Source: a virus. From it: a stretch of 64,000 nt of DNA. The stretch is from the IMG/VR virus record IMGVR_UViG_3300035703_000008, positions 62,001 through 126,000 of that record; one strand, given 5' to 3'. The notes beneath the pieces were generated by a model. It saw only the letters and a list, made by a program, of their open reading frames with translations. It was not told where the DNA came from and did not search any database. Each line of letters opens with the position of its first letter. Position 1 is the first letter of the stretch. The translations under genes were made by a program, and so were the position numbers. This document shows, in pieces, positions 32,318-40,983 of the stretch.

Positions 32318-33339
32318 AAAGAGTAAACTCATACACCAGCTGGCAACCCTTGGAAGAAGTCATCGTGGGCCGTGCCTATAGCCCCGACTATTTTGACTTC
32401 ATCGACGATGCCCAGGTCAGGAATCAACTGCAACAGATCCTGGCCGAGACCGAAGAAGATCTCAACAATCTTGCTCGTACCATCCAAGAATACGGAGCTG
32501 TAGTACAACGTCCTGATCTTCCCAGCAAGGACCAGTTCGTATGGTTCCAGACCGAAGGCGGTGGCGCACCACTTCCACCACTCACTCCTCGGGACTGGCA
32601 GATCACGCTAGGCGACAAGCTGTTGCGTGTGCTCAACATGAAAGAGCTGGATTCGATCTGTGCCCAGTACGGAGATCAAGTGATAAACCCGCATCGCAGC
32701 GAGTGGGACGAAGACTGCATACTCAACGGTGCATCAGCATCGTGCATCGTGCGTGTGGGCCGTGACGTGTTCTTTGACAATTCAGACTTCCTGCGCCCTG
32801 ATCAGACCCGTTGGATCGTTGACAATGTTCTAGGTCCCGAGTACCGCATACACGAAGCTGTCACCGACGGGCACGGCGATGCTGTGTTTGCCATCCTCAA
32901 GCCCGGTGTTCTCTTGAGTTCCAAGCATGATGTGAATCTAGACTTGGCACGCGACTTTCCGGGATGGGATGTATGCAAGATCTGGGATAGCTCGATCTGG
33001 GCAGCCATGGAAGTGGGCAAGTTCAAGTACGAAGAGTCACCAGGTGCATGGTATGTGCAAGGTCAGACACCCACAGCCGAGTTTACCAAGTTCGTGGATA
33101 CCTATCTCAACAAGTGGACCGGGTTCGTGGCAGAAACAGTGTTTGATGTCAACTGCTTGGTTCTCGACGAGTCTAACGTGATATTCTCGGCCTACAACAA
33201 AGAAGTGTTTGCCTACTGCGAAAAGCACGGTATCAACCCCATCATCTCAGAACTGCGTCACAGTTATTTCTGGGACGGCGGTATATCTTGTTGCACACAA
33301 GACATACACCGACGTGGTGGTCTTGAAACTTATCTTTAA
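32314..33339 (+). CDS. Glycine-amidinotransferase-like enzyme
   Basis: The fold is that of the amidinotransferase/pentein family. It opens with the typical SYTSWQPLEEVIVGRAY. The catalytic His is in VTDGHGDAVFA and the nucleophilic Cys near the end in GGISCCTQDIHRRG. Members such as GATM and StrB1 transfer an amidino group from arginine to an amine; others hydrolyse guanidines. In streptomycin-type pathways the acceptor is an amino-cyclitol. The neighbouring glycosyltransferase-like genes and DegT aminotransferase make an amino-sugar acceptor plausible (inference). Length 341 is usual. It overlaps the convergent SGNH gene by 4 bases. Confidence 0.85.
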   Translation: MKRVNSYTSWQPLEEVIVGRAYSPDYFDFIDDAQVRNQLQQILAETEEDLNNLARTIQEYGAVVQRPDLPSKDQFVWFQTEGGGAPLPPLTPRDWQITLGDKLLRVLNMKELDSICAQYGDQVINPHRSEWDEDCILNGASASCIVRVGRDVFFDNSDFLRPDQTRWIVDNVLGPEYRIHEAVTDGHGDAVFAILKPGVLLSSKHDVNLDLARDFPGWDVCKIWDSSIWAAMEVGKFKYEESPGAWYVQGQTPTAEFTKFVDTYLNKWTGFVAETVFDVNCLVLDESNVIFSAYNKEVFAYCEKHGINPIISELRHSYFWDGGISCCTQDIHRRGGLETYL

Positions 33340-34112
33340 CGAGTACCAAACCCGGGGTCTGGATACCGAACACAGTTGGGATTTACGATCTGGAATCCTG
33401 ACAGATCTATTTCCTGTACTCCGGGACGATAATCTTCAATGTCGTTTATTATTGTTTTGGCCAACGCCAGGTTGTTCTCAGCTCCAAAATGATTGTAGCG
33501 GTTTTCGTCTACAGAAATAGCCGATCTGATTTCATCATCGGTACCAGTTCTCTCTCCCACAGAAATCTGCACCAACGGTGTGGTATAGATCACACAGTCA
33601 TCGCCGAGATAATGTTGTATTTGTTGTGTTTCCGTAAAACAATGGAAGTGTATCACAGGAATGCCCGGAAACATCGACGACAATTCTCGAAACCATTGTA
33701 TCATTGCCCATTGGTGGAAATTCCCGTCCCAGAGATGGGTATAATAAAATTTTCTTGCCTTGACTACGTCTGGGTCACTGGGTCTCACTGCTAAATCATC
33801 GTGACGAACCATAAGGTCATTGGTATCGTGACTGATCAACATCCTCCCCCAATCAGTGTGCATACATACCACTGCTTTCAATCTCGATCGATCCTGTGGA
33901 TTTCGATCGAGATGGCTGGTCATATGATGTCGGCTATACCACCAACCTTTGCCAGCAAAACCAAATAGTAACTGATCAGCATCAAAGTGGTCGCAGATCA
34001 GGTCCTGATAAGAGGGGTAGTCCTTGGAATAAAGCTGGTCCTTGTGCCAGCAAGCCCGTCCAGTATTAGAGAAACTGTCTCCAAAAAATAATATAGCCGG
34101 TTTTACGAGCAT
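33336..34112 (-). CDS. SGNH-hydrolase-like protein
   Basis: The N-terminus AILFFGDSFSNTGRACWHKD has GDS with the Ser nucleophile. FGFAGKGWWYSRH is block II-like, and VVCMHTDWGR block III-like. The late VDENRYNHFGAENNLALA could supply the Asp/His pair. At 258 residues it is short for the group. It is the last gene of the minus-strand operon, overlapping the carbamoyltransferase by 10 bases. Removal or exchange of acyl groups on the decorated product is a plausible role (inference). Confidence 0.6.
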   Translation of the reverse strand: MLVKPAILFFGDSFSNTGRACWHKDQLYSKDYPSYQDLICDHFDADQLLFGFAGKGWWYSRHHMTSHLDRNPQDRSRLKAVVCMHTDWGRMLISHDTNDLMVRHDDLAVRPSDPDVVKARKFYYTHLWDGNFHQWAMIQWFRELSSMFPGIPVIHFHCFTETQQIQHYLGDDCVIYTTPLVQISVGERTGTDDEIRSAISVDENRYNHFGAENNLALAKTIINDIEDYRPGVQEIDLSGFQIVNPNCVRYPDPGFGTR

Positions 34113-35584
34113 ACTTTTACACCATACCGCTCCTGGAATCGATCAGCATCTGCACGATCATTGACCATGGGCTCTCCCCGGATATTGAGACTGGTGTTGA
34201 GCAGCATGGGACATCCTGTCAGCAAGAACCAGGCTTCCAATAGCTGTCTGATACCCGATCCATCAGCGGGCACGGTCTGCACTCGGGCTGTGTTGTCTAC
34301 ATGGCATATGGCCGGGAAACTGGCAGGATCTCGAACTCGTGCCACGATCTGCATGTAAGGACTGGAGGTCCACTTGTCAGGCATGTCAAAGTAGTCGTTG
34401 ACATGCTCTTCTAGGATCACTGGAGCAAAGGGACGGAACTTTTGTCTGCGCTTGATCTCATTGACACGATCTTTGATGTCAGGACCGCGTGGGTCAGCCA
34501 AGAGACTGCGATTGCCCAAGGCCCTGGGACCAAACTCAGCGCGACCGCTGGCCACTCCCACGATCTTATTGATCACTAGTTCGTCCAACAGAGGTTTCAC
34601 AGGATAGGCACCGGGTATGAGTCGTCCAAGGAAAGCGTCGCGCCAGTTGAGTTGCTTTCCATAACTGAGAGCCGCAGCACCGAGACTGCTACCAGCATCA
34701 CCGGGATTGGGCATGATCCATATGCGATCAAATACTTCGCCCAGTCTGCGATTGGCTACGCAGTTGAGAGCCACTCCGCCCATGTAAACGAGATTGGGAC
34801 TATTGGTGATGCGTCGAGCATGCTGCATCACGCTCATGATCAAGCGTTCAGTGATGTGCTGTGCGCAGGCTGCCACATGCACGTCTTCCATGTCATAGAC
34901 CACGTTGTCGGGCATGCCGATATGGAAATTGTGTTGTAGCTCGATGCGATCTAGATCAGCCACTACCTTGCGTTCTACAGCCTGATAGTCCTGGTAGCTG
35001 CCCCAGGCAGCCATGCCCATGGTGATGTATTCCTCGTCCATGGGACGGAGACCCACATGTTTGGTCACGGCCGAGTAAAACAATCCGATCGAATGCGGAT
35101 AACCTTGGCGCCACAAACGTAGGTACTGTGCGCGGCCTTGGCTGTCATACCAGGCTTGGTAGATCGAAATAGTGTCCATCTCACCGATGGCATCAATCAC
35201 CACCACGGCCGCGAATTCAAACGGAGATGTCTGGAATCCTGCAGCAGCATGGCTGAGATGGTGGCTGTGTCCTTGTATTCGTGCTGGACGTTGGAGCCAA
35301 TCGCCGAGATGTTTTTTTACTGCGCTCTTGACTGTCCAGGCACCAAACTCTCGTTGACCAGACCATAGTTGCTGGAGATTGTGCATCCACGGACGTTCGT
35401 AGAACGCGATGGTGTCAATGTCATAGTCGCAGCATTCACGCAAGAGATCAGGATGTATCTCTGCATCGTTCTTGCGTTTGCTGTATCTTTCGCTGTGTCC
35501 GGCGAATTCGATGTCACCATCGCTGTTGATCACGCTCACAGCAGCGTCATGGAAACCGGCACTGATTCCTAGATAGTGTTTCAT
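34103..35584 (-). CDS. NodU/CmcH-type carbamoyltransferase
   Basis: Features of the family are the N-terminal YLGISAGFHDAAVSVI, the metal-binding HSHHLSHAA (residues 106-114), and the ATPase-like VVVIDAIGEMDTISIY. GRAEFGPRALGNRSLLADPR and LLNTSLNIRGEPMVN follow. The enzyme makes carbamoyl-AMP from carbamoyl phosphate and ATP and carbamoylates a hydroxyl, for example on Nod factors, antibiotics or sugars. Length 493 is slightly short of NodU. The start is coupled to the 33-residue gene upstream by ATGA. It supports glycan decoration in this operon. Confidence 0.9.
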   Translation of the reverse strand: MKHYLGISAGFHDAAVSVINSDGDIEFAGHSERYSKRKNDAEIHPDLLRECCDYDIDTIAFYERPWMHNLQQLWSGQREFGAWTVKSAVKKHLGDWLQRPARIQGHSHHLSHAAAGFQTSPFEFAAVVVIDAIGEMDTISIYQAWYDSQGRAQYLRLWRQGYPHSIGLFYSAVTKHVGLRPMDEEYITMGMAAWGSYQDYQAVERKVVADLDRIELQHNFHIGMPDNVVYDMEDVHVAACAQHITERLIMSVMQHARRITNSPNLVYMGGVALNCVANRRLGEVFDRIWIMPNPGDAGSSLGAAALSYGKQLNWRDAFLGRLIPGAYPVKPLLDELVINKIVGVASGRAEFGPRALGNRSLLADPRGPDIKDRVNEIKRRQKFRPFAPVILEEHVNDYFDMPDKWTSSPYMQIVARVRDPASFPAICHVDNTARVQTVPADGSGIRQLLEAWFLLTGCPMLLNTSLNIRGEPMVNDRADADRFQERYGVKVCS

Positions 35585-35682
35585 TTGTAGATAAATGGAT
35601 CTCTTTTGCGCAGCTCTTTGAGCTTTTTACGATAACGTATTTCTAGCTTGATCTTGTTGATGAGATTGATTAACCATTTCAT
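35581..35682 (-). CDS. Conserved T4-like phage micro-protein (33 aa)
   Basis: I read the start as ATG 35682, preceded on the minus strand by AAGGA, rather than the longer frame from 35772. The sequence begins MKWLINLINKIKLEIRYRKK and ends KELRKRDPFIYK. It is an amphipathic basic helix with the conserved-looking ending DPFIYK that I associate with short proteins of T4-like cyanophages. The function is unknown. It is coupled to the carbamoyltransferase by ATGA. Confidence 0.65.
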   Translation of the reverse strand: MKWLINLINKIKLEIRYRKKLKELRKRDPFIYK

Positions 35683-35704
35683 GGCAGTTTCCTTGTAAAA
35701 TCTG

Positions 35705-36423
35705 TCAACTGGTGCGGCGCACCAGAGGAGTATACGATCCCGATCGTTGTTTCTGTTCCATGTCGGGATCATAGTAGGGCACAGCCGTAAAAGTCACTGT
35801 GCCTTTTTCGAGATGTCGATCACGACGCACAGCTAACACAGTCTCGAGATTATAGTAATTATACGCAGTATCGATGGGCTGTGTCCATTTCAGGGCTGAT
35901 CCTATGCAGGAACCATGCTGTATGTCATAGTTGGGCTCGACCATGCCGGCAAATTCCTGCCAATCGGTGTTCCAGTCCATGAGATAGGGCAAGATCAGCA
36001 GGCGCCAACCTGGTGCCATGCGAGCGCGCCATGGCCAATGCAGCAATCTAATCGATATCGCCAGGGACTGGTATCTACATTACCGTCGGGCTCGGTCCAT
36101 TGAGCATCTTCGATACGTTCGGCCCAAGGAGTACCGTGCAACATGTCAGGATGCAGTCGACCTCGGCTGAAATAGGTGTCGTAGCCGGTTATGGTTTCAG
36201 GCAAAGGTATGGTATAGCCCAGATGTGCTAGACCACGGAATCCCAAGCAGTGTCGTATGGTCCGATCATCGGACATGTCAATGGGTCGGTAGGCTCGCAG
36301 ATCCTTGAACCACCTCGGCAAATGATTGATCATAGGCGAGGGCGGAGGGCAATCCAGGTACTGTATGTCAGGATCTGTACAGTACTCCCAGGTCAGATAA
36401 TCATTTACTTGTAAATCCATCAT
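35705..36423 (-). pseudogene. Frameshifted phage hypothetical gene (two frames)
   Basis: The N-terminal part reads MMDLQVNDYLTWEYCTDPDI to NVDTSPW from 36423. The frame then turns to noise. The continuation AISIRLLHWPWRARMAPGWR, ending near TPLVRRTS, lies one frame over, down to 35705. The pieces join as TSPW-AISI if one G is restored in the CCCTGG-CGATA run near 36060. Together they give about 240 residues, of the PxGWRxL.PY type seen in phage proteins. It may be a sequencing slip, a real mutation or programmed frameshifting. The start overlaps the upstream stop by ATGA, so the gene was part of the operon. Confidence 0.6.
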
Positions 36424-37511
36424 CGTGCGATAATTTTTACTTGTTGTTCTCGATAGTCGGGATCGCTCCAGTGGTAATCGTACTCGCAACGAGCATCGCT
36501 GGTGGTCACTGACCACACATCGAGGTGATTGTCTAACATGGTCCAAATACGGCCGGCATCCGACGTACCAAAGCTACGATCGAGATCTACCTGTCCCACT
36601 TGTGGATGTCCGATAGTGAGACTCTTGTCTTCGGGGTCAAATCCATTGTCGCGAAGCCATCCACGGAAATCATCGAGACGATCTCGCTGCCACGGGAACT
36701 CGCCGGGATCCTTGCCCCACTCAATGTCAAAGTCAGCCGCAGCTTCGGTCTGGCTACGAAGGGTGGTGCTTACCAGTTCGCCGAGTCGGCTGTCGCGTCC
36801 TTCGTCGTTGAACACTTCCCAGTGGTGCTTGCCCACGGCCTTGTTCACGCCCACGAACACTCCGCCCAGGCTGCGATTGATAGTATCAACTCCGAACAGT
36901 TCGTAGTCTTCCTCATCGAGCACAAACCTCGGTGCATGCAACCAGCACATCAGTGTGCTGGGACGTTGCCATTCAGGAGCTTCGATCTCCTTGCGCCAGC
37001 TCAGGGCCCAGGATTCGAACTCGTGACACAAGAGATTCAGTTGTCTGATGTGCCAGCGCGTGGCTGGATCTGCTTTCAAGAAAAACTCGCTCATGGATCC
37101 ACTCACACCTTGAAGGTCTTCAAAGTATCTGTGCAGCCAATTGAATCGATCGTGGATGATATTGCGTCCCACATTGCGACCTGGCTCTGTGGGTTTATCG
37201 GTGATCACTGTCGACATGGTGAAATGATCGTCGATGTGATATCCAATGTTGGCAGCGTTGATGGCAGCGATACTGGCATTGACTTGATCCAGGATGTACC
37301 ATCCGTTGCGCTCGTGGTTAGTGAAACCAAAAAAGCAGTAGTTCTTTTCGAGATGCCGCTGATCGTCGAGAACATTGTTTAGAGCTGCCAGCCATTTGCG
37401 ACTGAGGCTGTTATCATAGACATCCACGTAGGTTTTAAGTAGATCGCCGGTGCGATGATCTCGCAATTCAAGCTCGACTACATCAAGCAGGTATTTTTTT
37501 CCACCAATCAT
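36420..37511 (-). CDS. Conserved phage-type hypothetical protein (363 aa)
   Basis: I choose ATG 37511 (MIGGKKYLLDVVELELRD), preceded on the minus strand by AAGGA, rather than 37562, which would overlap the radical SAM gene more. No catalytic motif is recognised. It contains VDVYDNSLSRKWLAALN early and LDEEDYELFGVDTINRSLGG in the middle. A tail EYDYHWSDPDYREQQ recalls the DYxW core of the giant repeat protein. It is translationally coupled to its neighbours on both sides. Confidence 0.6.
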   Translation of the reverse strand: MIGGKKYLLDVVELELRDHRTGDLLKTYVDVYDNSLSRKWLAALNNVLDDQRHLEKNYCFFGFTNHERNGWYILDQVNASIAAINAANIGYHIDDHFTMSTVITDKPTEPGRNVGRNIIHDRFNWLHRYFEDLQGVSGSMSEFFLKADPATRWHIRQLNLLCHEFESWALSWRKEIEAPEWQRPSTLMCWLHAPRFVLDEEDYELFGVDTINRSLGGVFVGVNKAVGKHHWEVFNDEGRDSRLGELVSTTLRSQTEAAADFDIEWGKDPGEFPWQRDRLDDFRGWLRDNGFDPEDKSLTIGHPQVGQVDLDRSFGTSDAGRIWTMLDNHLDVWSVTTSDARCEYDYHWSDPDYREQQVKIIAR

Positions 37512-38793
37512 ATATTTCCTTGTCATTTTCTTCAAGTATGCGTTCAAGTGTGAAAGTGTCATTGCGTATATGCTCGAGCTTCAATACACGTTGTTTGCCT
37601 CGAGTCAAGGCTGCTTGCCATTCCCCGGGCCATTGTTGTTCGAATGTGGGACGATTCTTGAGCTGCAGCAAAACATCTTTGAGAGCACCATTGGGCATGC
37701 CCGCGGTAAGTGTGTCTACCCTGGCATCCAATAGCTCACGAGGTAAAGCCAAAGGACTCATGACGATGTCGGGCGTAAAAGAAAATATCACTTTGGCCAG
37801 GATTTCCACGCCCATCTCCTGTGCCAAGGACTGTATGCGATCCACTTCAAACAAGCCCGGCAATGTGAGGGTAAAGTCGATCCTCATTTGCCGCGGATGC
37901 TGCGCGATGTCTCGACCTTGTTGGAAATGCTGTCGCCATTGCTGGTAGTCCAATCCTGTGCGGATGTATTCTCCAATCGCTCCAGTTCCATCCAGACTCG
38001 CGCAGATTTGCCAGTCTCGGATATGCCGGAGTATATCACTATAAAGGTTGACACCACGGTAATCAACCCTACTAAGATTAGTATTATATCTTGCATAGAC
38101 ACGCGGTCCATCTCCCAGTTCTACTATCCGCTGCATGTAGCGCCAGTGTTGTTCGTACATGAGGGGCTCACCACCCACCCAGTAGATCTCCTCCACACGG
38201 TGTTGCTCCACAGCTTCGGCGAATTCTCGCTCGATCTGCTCGTCCTGGAATCTGGTGATCTCTCGTTTGACTTCGGGGCGCATCCAGGTATTCTTGGGAT
38301 TGGCCCAGTCGATCATGTCGTGCTGTCTCTGTTCAGTTTCCCAGGCCGAGCTCAGCATGTCGCCGCAGGTCCTGCACTTGAAGTTGCAGAGATTTGAGAA
38401 TCTATAATCCCAGCTCACGGGCTGCATGCTGGTGCGCCCGTCAGCGTCGGTGGTTGCCCAGATGTCGTCGTACTTGTGCCGGAAAAGATGCCAGAAATAA
38501 GTGCGGTAGACATCAGTATTTAACAAACGATTGTTACAAACGTCGCACTCAGGCAAGGTTTCTCCGGCCATCATCCTACGACGCACTGATCGCATGTGCT
38601 CTGAATTCCAGTGCTGATCCAGGGTCAAAGGAATGTAGCGACCAGTGCCTGCGGCTGTGTCGATGTACTGCTGGAAGTTTTGGGCAGGCTCGCGACTGGC
38701 GCAGCACATCCTGCGTTCGGTCTGTGGACTCAGATAAGTGTGAGTCCACGGTGCCATGCACAGGGTATCGGGTCGTTGATCAGGAGGTAGCAT
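37483..38793 (-). CDS. Radical SAM protein with N-terminal twitch-like region
   Basis: CNFKCRTCG holds the cluster cysteines (136, 140, 143), and YWVGGEPLMYE the SAM-contact GGEP. The N-terminal region has LCMAPWTH, a CC pair (30-31), and CDVC (83-86) as in N_Twi_rSAM proteins. A late SLDGTGAIGEYIRTGLDYQQW matches the same block in its relatives. The substrate is unknown. It overlaps the downstream gene by 29 bases and the glycosyltransferase-like gene upstream by 14. It needs reductant, for which the Fpr-like protein at 462 is a candidate. Confidence 0.85.
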   Translation of the reverse strand: MLPPDQRPDTLCMAPWTHTYLSPQTERRMCCASREPAQNFQQYIDTAAGTGRYIPLTLDQHWNSEHMRSVRRRMMAGETLPECDVCNNRLLNTDVYRTYFWHLFRHKYDDIWATTDADGRTSMQPVSWDYRFSNLCNFKCRTCGDMLSSAWETEQRQHDMIDWANPKNTWMRPEVKREITRFQDEQIEREFAEAVEQHRVEEIYWVGGEPLMYEQHWRYMQRIVELGDGPRVYARYNTNLSRVDYRGVNLYSDILRHIRDWQICASLDGTGAIGEYIRTGLDYQQWRQHFQQGRDIAQHPRQMRIDFTLTLPGLFEVDRIQSLAQEMGVEILAKVIFSFTPDIVMSPLALPRELLDARVDTLTAGMPNGALKDVLLQLKNRPTFEQQWPGEWQAALTRGKQRVLKLEHIRNDTFTLERILEENDKEIYDWWKKIPA

Positions 38794-39760
38794 ATTCTAG
38801 TACCGGGCGTATTACACGATCAAAGTATCTTCCCATTACAAAATCATGGTTCCAAAAATGTTGTCGATTATGTTCGATCCTGTCCAGGGTCTCCCGATCG
38901 TATCCGCGATCAAGGTCGATTACATCCAAGTTACTCAACATGAGTTTTACACGATCGTACATGTCATTTATTTTATCGTAGCTCTCATCAAATATATTGT
39001 CGAATGTGACAAATCCCAGCGACTTGATATACTCCAAGGTGCCAGGGCAGGCTTGGATCAAAAACGGATGACAATAAGCGATGGGCTTAAAAGTTTTTTC
39101 AGTGATCCATGGACCAGCGCCGATGTAGGTCTCTGATACCACTGAACAAAAGGTCTTGTTATACCAGTCCCACTTTACGTACCTATCATTGAAATAGTGA
39201 AAAAGAGTTTCATGGTCCACGTCCCCAGGTAGAAAGATATTTTCGTCGTTGAAACTCCAGATCATGCGATCCAACCAAGGACCGGCTAGTTCTTTTAACA
39301 TACGCCGATGAAAACGAGTCTTTCGAATCGGCATCAATGCTAATTTTTCAAGTTGAAGGTCCCAGACTCTCAGATTTTCATAATGCTGATTATTCACATA
39401 CTCATTGTACCAAAAATACTCTTGGCATTCTAAAATATACCACCCGTCTTGGACGGCCTCACCGATGTTGTAGTTGAGAGCGATAGAATCGTCGTCGTCG
39501 CGGGGAGCTAGCCACGACGGTATCTCCCAGAGATTATCGAGAATCACCCGGTGACCATTGCTTCTTAGTTCTTTGAGTATGGGAGTCGGGCCATGTATGA
39601 TGCTAGAAATAAAAACTGTGTTTTTTTTATCGTAATGCCGGTTGGCATCATAAATCTCGATATTGAAATACTGCTGCCAGATTTTCCTGTGATGATCAAC
39701 GATCATCGACGGAGCCGGGTACTCCATTTCTCGAAACCAGATCAACTTGGGCTTGGTCAT
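38780..39760 (-). CDS. Glycosyltransferase-like protein, TEK-motif family
   Basis: The shared block reads WITEKTFKPIAYCHPFLIQA, then GTLEYIKSLGFVTFDNIFDE, followed by SYDKIN. Before it, FCSVVSETYIGAGP matches the ET-containing lead-in of the paralogues. At 326 residues it is the shortest intact member. It overlaps the radical SAM genes on both sides, so it is probably made together with them. Donor and acceptor are not predictable from sequence. The gene is more AT-rich than its operon neighbours, suggesting separate acquisition. Confidence 0.65.
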   Translation of the reverse strand: MTKPKLIWFREMEYPAPSMIVDHHRKIWQQYFNIEIYDANRHYDKKNTVFISSIIHGPTPILKELRSNGHRVILDNLWEIPSWLAPRDDDDSIALNYNIGEAVQDGWYILECQEYFWYNEYVNNQHYENLRVWDLQLEKLALMPIRKTRFHRRMLKELAGPWLDRMIWSFNDENIFLPGDVDHETLFHYFNDRYVKWDWYNKTFCSVVSETYIGAGPWITEKTFKPIAYCHPFLIQACPGTLEYIKSLGFVTFDNIFDESYDKINDMYDRVKLMLSNLDVIDLDRGYDRETLDRIEHNRQHFWNHDFVMGRYFDRVIRPVLEYATS

Positions 39761-40983
39761 CTACTGGGACCCGAGTACTCAATCGCTGCAGCCAATTCAG
39801 GATGATGATCGCAGAGATTTTGTTGGCGCTTCCAGTCAAGGTCTTCTACCTTCATCCTCAAGATGCTGCCATCGAGGCTGACACCACGCTCAATGAATTC
39901 AATCACTCGATCAAATTCAGCACGATGTCTGGCAGTGACCTGTGCCGATTTCAAGCGATCGATCACTGCTGATTTAGCAGCATCAGGCAGGGTGCCCACT
40001 GAAAAGTAGTAGGCTTCGTGCATCATATTCCAATACACAAAGTCGAAACCTTGCTGGTCAATCCAGTTGGCCAATCCTTCGAGATACATAACGTTAAAAA
40101 CATTTATAGTACTACAGACCTGTAGCTGTATGCGGCCAGGATGTCGAGATCTGAGATCCCGGAATCGCTGCAGATTTTCTTGCACCTCAGACCAAACAGC
40201 GTTGGTTCTTTGATATTCAAATCTCTCATCAAGGTCATCGATGCTGAATGCGATCTCTACTGTCTTGAAATGCCGCCAGATCTCTTCGGCTTCCTCAGGC
40301 CACTGAGTGCCGTTGGTGTTGTAGTGTATTTCTACGTTGCCGGCAATGCCACGCTCAACGATGCCACGCAAGAGTTGGAAGTGCTCGCGGATCATGAAAG
40401 GTTCACCACCGGTGAATTCGATGTAGCGGATCTGATCGATGATGGTGTCGATCTGGCTCCAGAACGTTTCGTTTTCCTTGGGCCAGGCACCCTTCTTCAG
40501 CATGGTGTAGTGGAAACTCTTTTTCTTGGTTTCTTCGTCGCGACTCACATATGTGAGCTCTTCCACGGCGAATGTACTGGAACTCCAGGACCCACAAATC
40601 CTGCATTTGAGATTGCAGATGTTGCCCAGCTTGAGATCAAGGAACATGAGAGGTTTGGCATCCACAGTCCACTCTTCGTCGGGGATCATGTGCTTGAGTC
40701 GATCCAAGGTATGCATGCGTTTGCTGGTACGGCCAGCACGTTCTTCGTTCCAGCACTTGCGGCAGGTGCGTGGCTTTTTGGCATCAAGGAACTCTTGGCG
40801 CAGCTGGATCATGTATCGACTCTGCTGTACTTGTCCGAGATCGGCTGTGCTGAGTTCAAACTTTTCTCCGGCATCGTCCACGATCTCTTCTTCGGCCAAG
40901 CAGCAAGGACGTACGGTACCGATCGGTGATGTTTCTAGGCTCACCCATGGTAGTACACAAAATTTGTCGTGTGGTATTTTCAT
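39757..40983 (-). CDS. Radical SAM protein with N-terminal twitch-like region
   Basis: CNLKCRICGSW supplies cluster cysteines 123, 127 and 130, and IEFTGGEPFMI the GGEP motif. The N-terminal FCVLPWVSLETSP with a CC pair (27-28) and CRKCWNEERAG (74-84) marks the N-terminal twitch region. LMFLDLKLGNICN leads directly into the core strand. The length, 408, is close to its relatives. Overlaps by ATGA with both neighbours. It is the closest match in the array to the free-standing gene at 2595, judged by the LEFDSLCN/LDLKLGNICN lead-in. Confidence 0.87.
   Translation of the reverse strand: MKIPHDKFCVLPWVSLETSPIGTVRPCCLAEEEIVDDAGEKFELSTADLGQVQQSRYMIQLRQEFLDAKKPRTCRKCWNEERAGRTSKRMHTLDRLKHMIPDEEWTVDAKPLMFLDLKLGNICNLKCRICGSWSSSTFAVEELTYVSRDEETKKKSFHYTMLKKGAWPKENETFWSQIDTIIDQIRYIEFTGGEPFMIREHFQLLRGIVERGIAGNVEIHYNTNGTQWPEEAEEIWRHFKTVEIAFSIDDLDERFEYQRTNAVWSEVQENLQRFRDLRSRHPGRIQLQVCSTINVFNVMYLEGLANWIDQQGFDFVYWNMMHEAYYFSVGTLPDAAKSAVIDRLKSAQVTARHRAEFDRVIEFIERGVSLDGSILRMKVEDLDWKRQQNLCDHHPELAAAIEYSGPSR

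Noticed and set aside
36600-37382. Plus-strand 260-residue frame opposite the 36420-37511 gene
   Set aside because: The minus-strand gene has start, ribosome site and operon overlaps; the plus frame has none of these.
40141-40929. Plus-strand 262-residue frame opposite the radical SAM gene
   Set aside because: It is antisense to a gene with clear Fe-S and SAM motifs; the mirror frame has no recognisable family.
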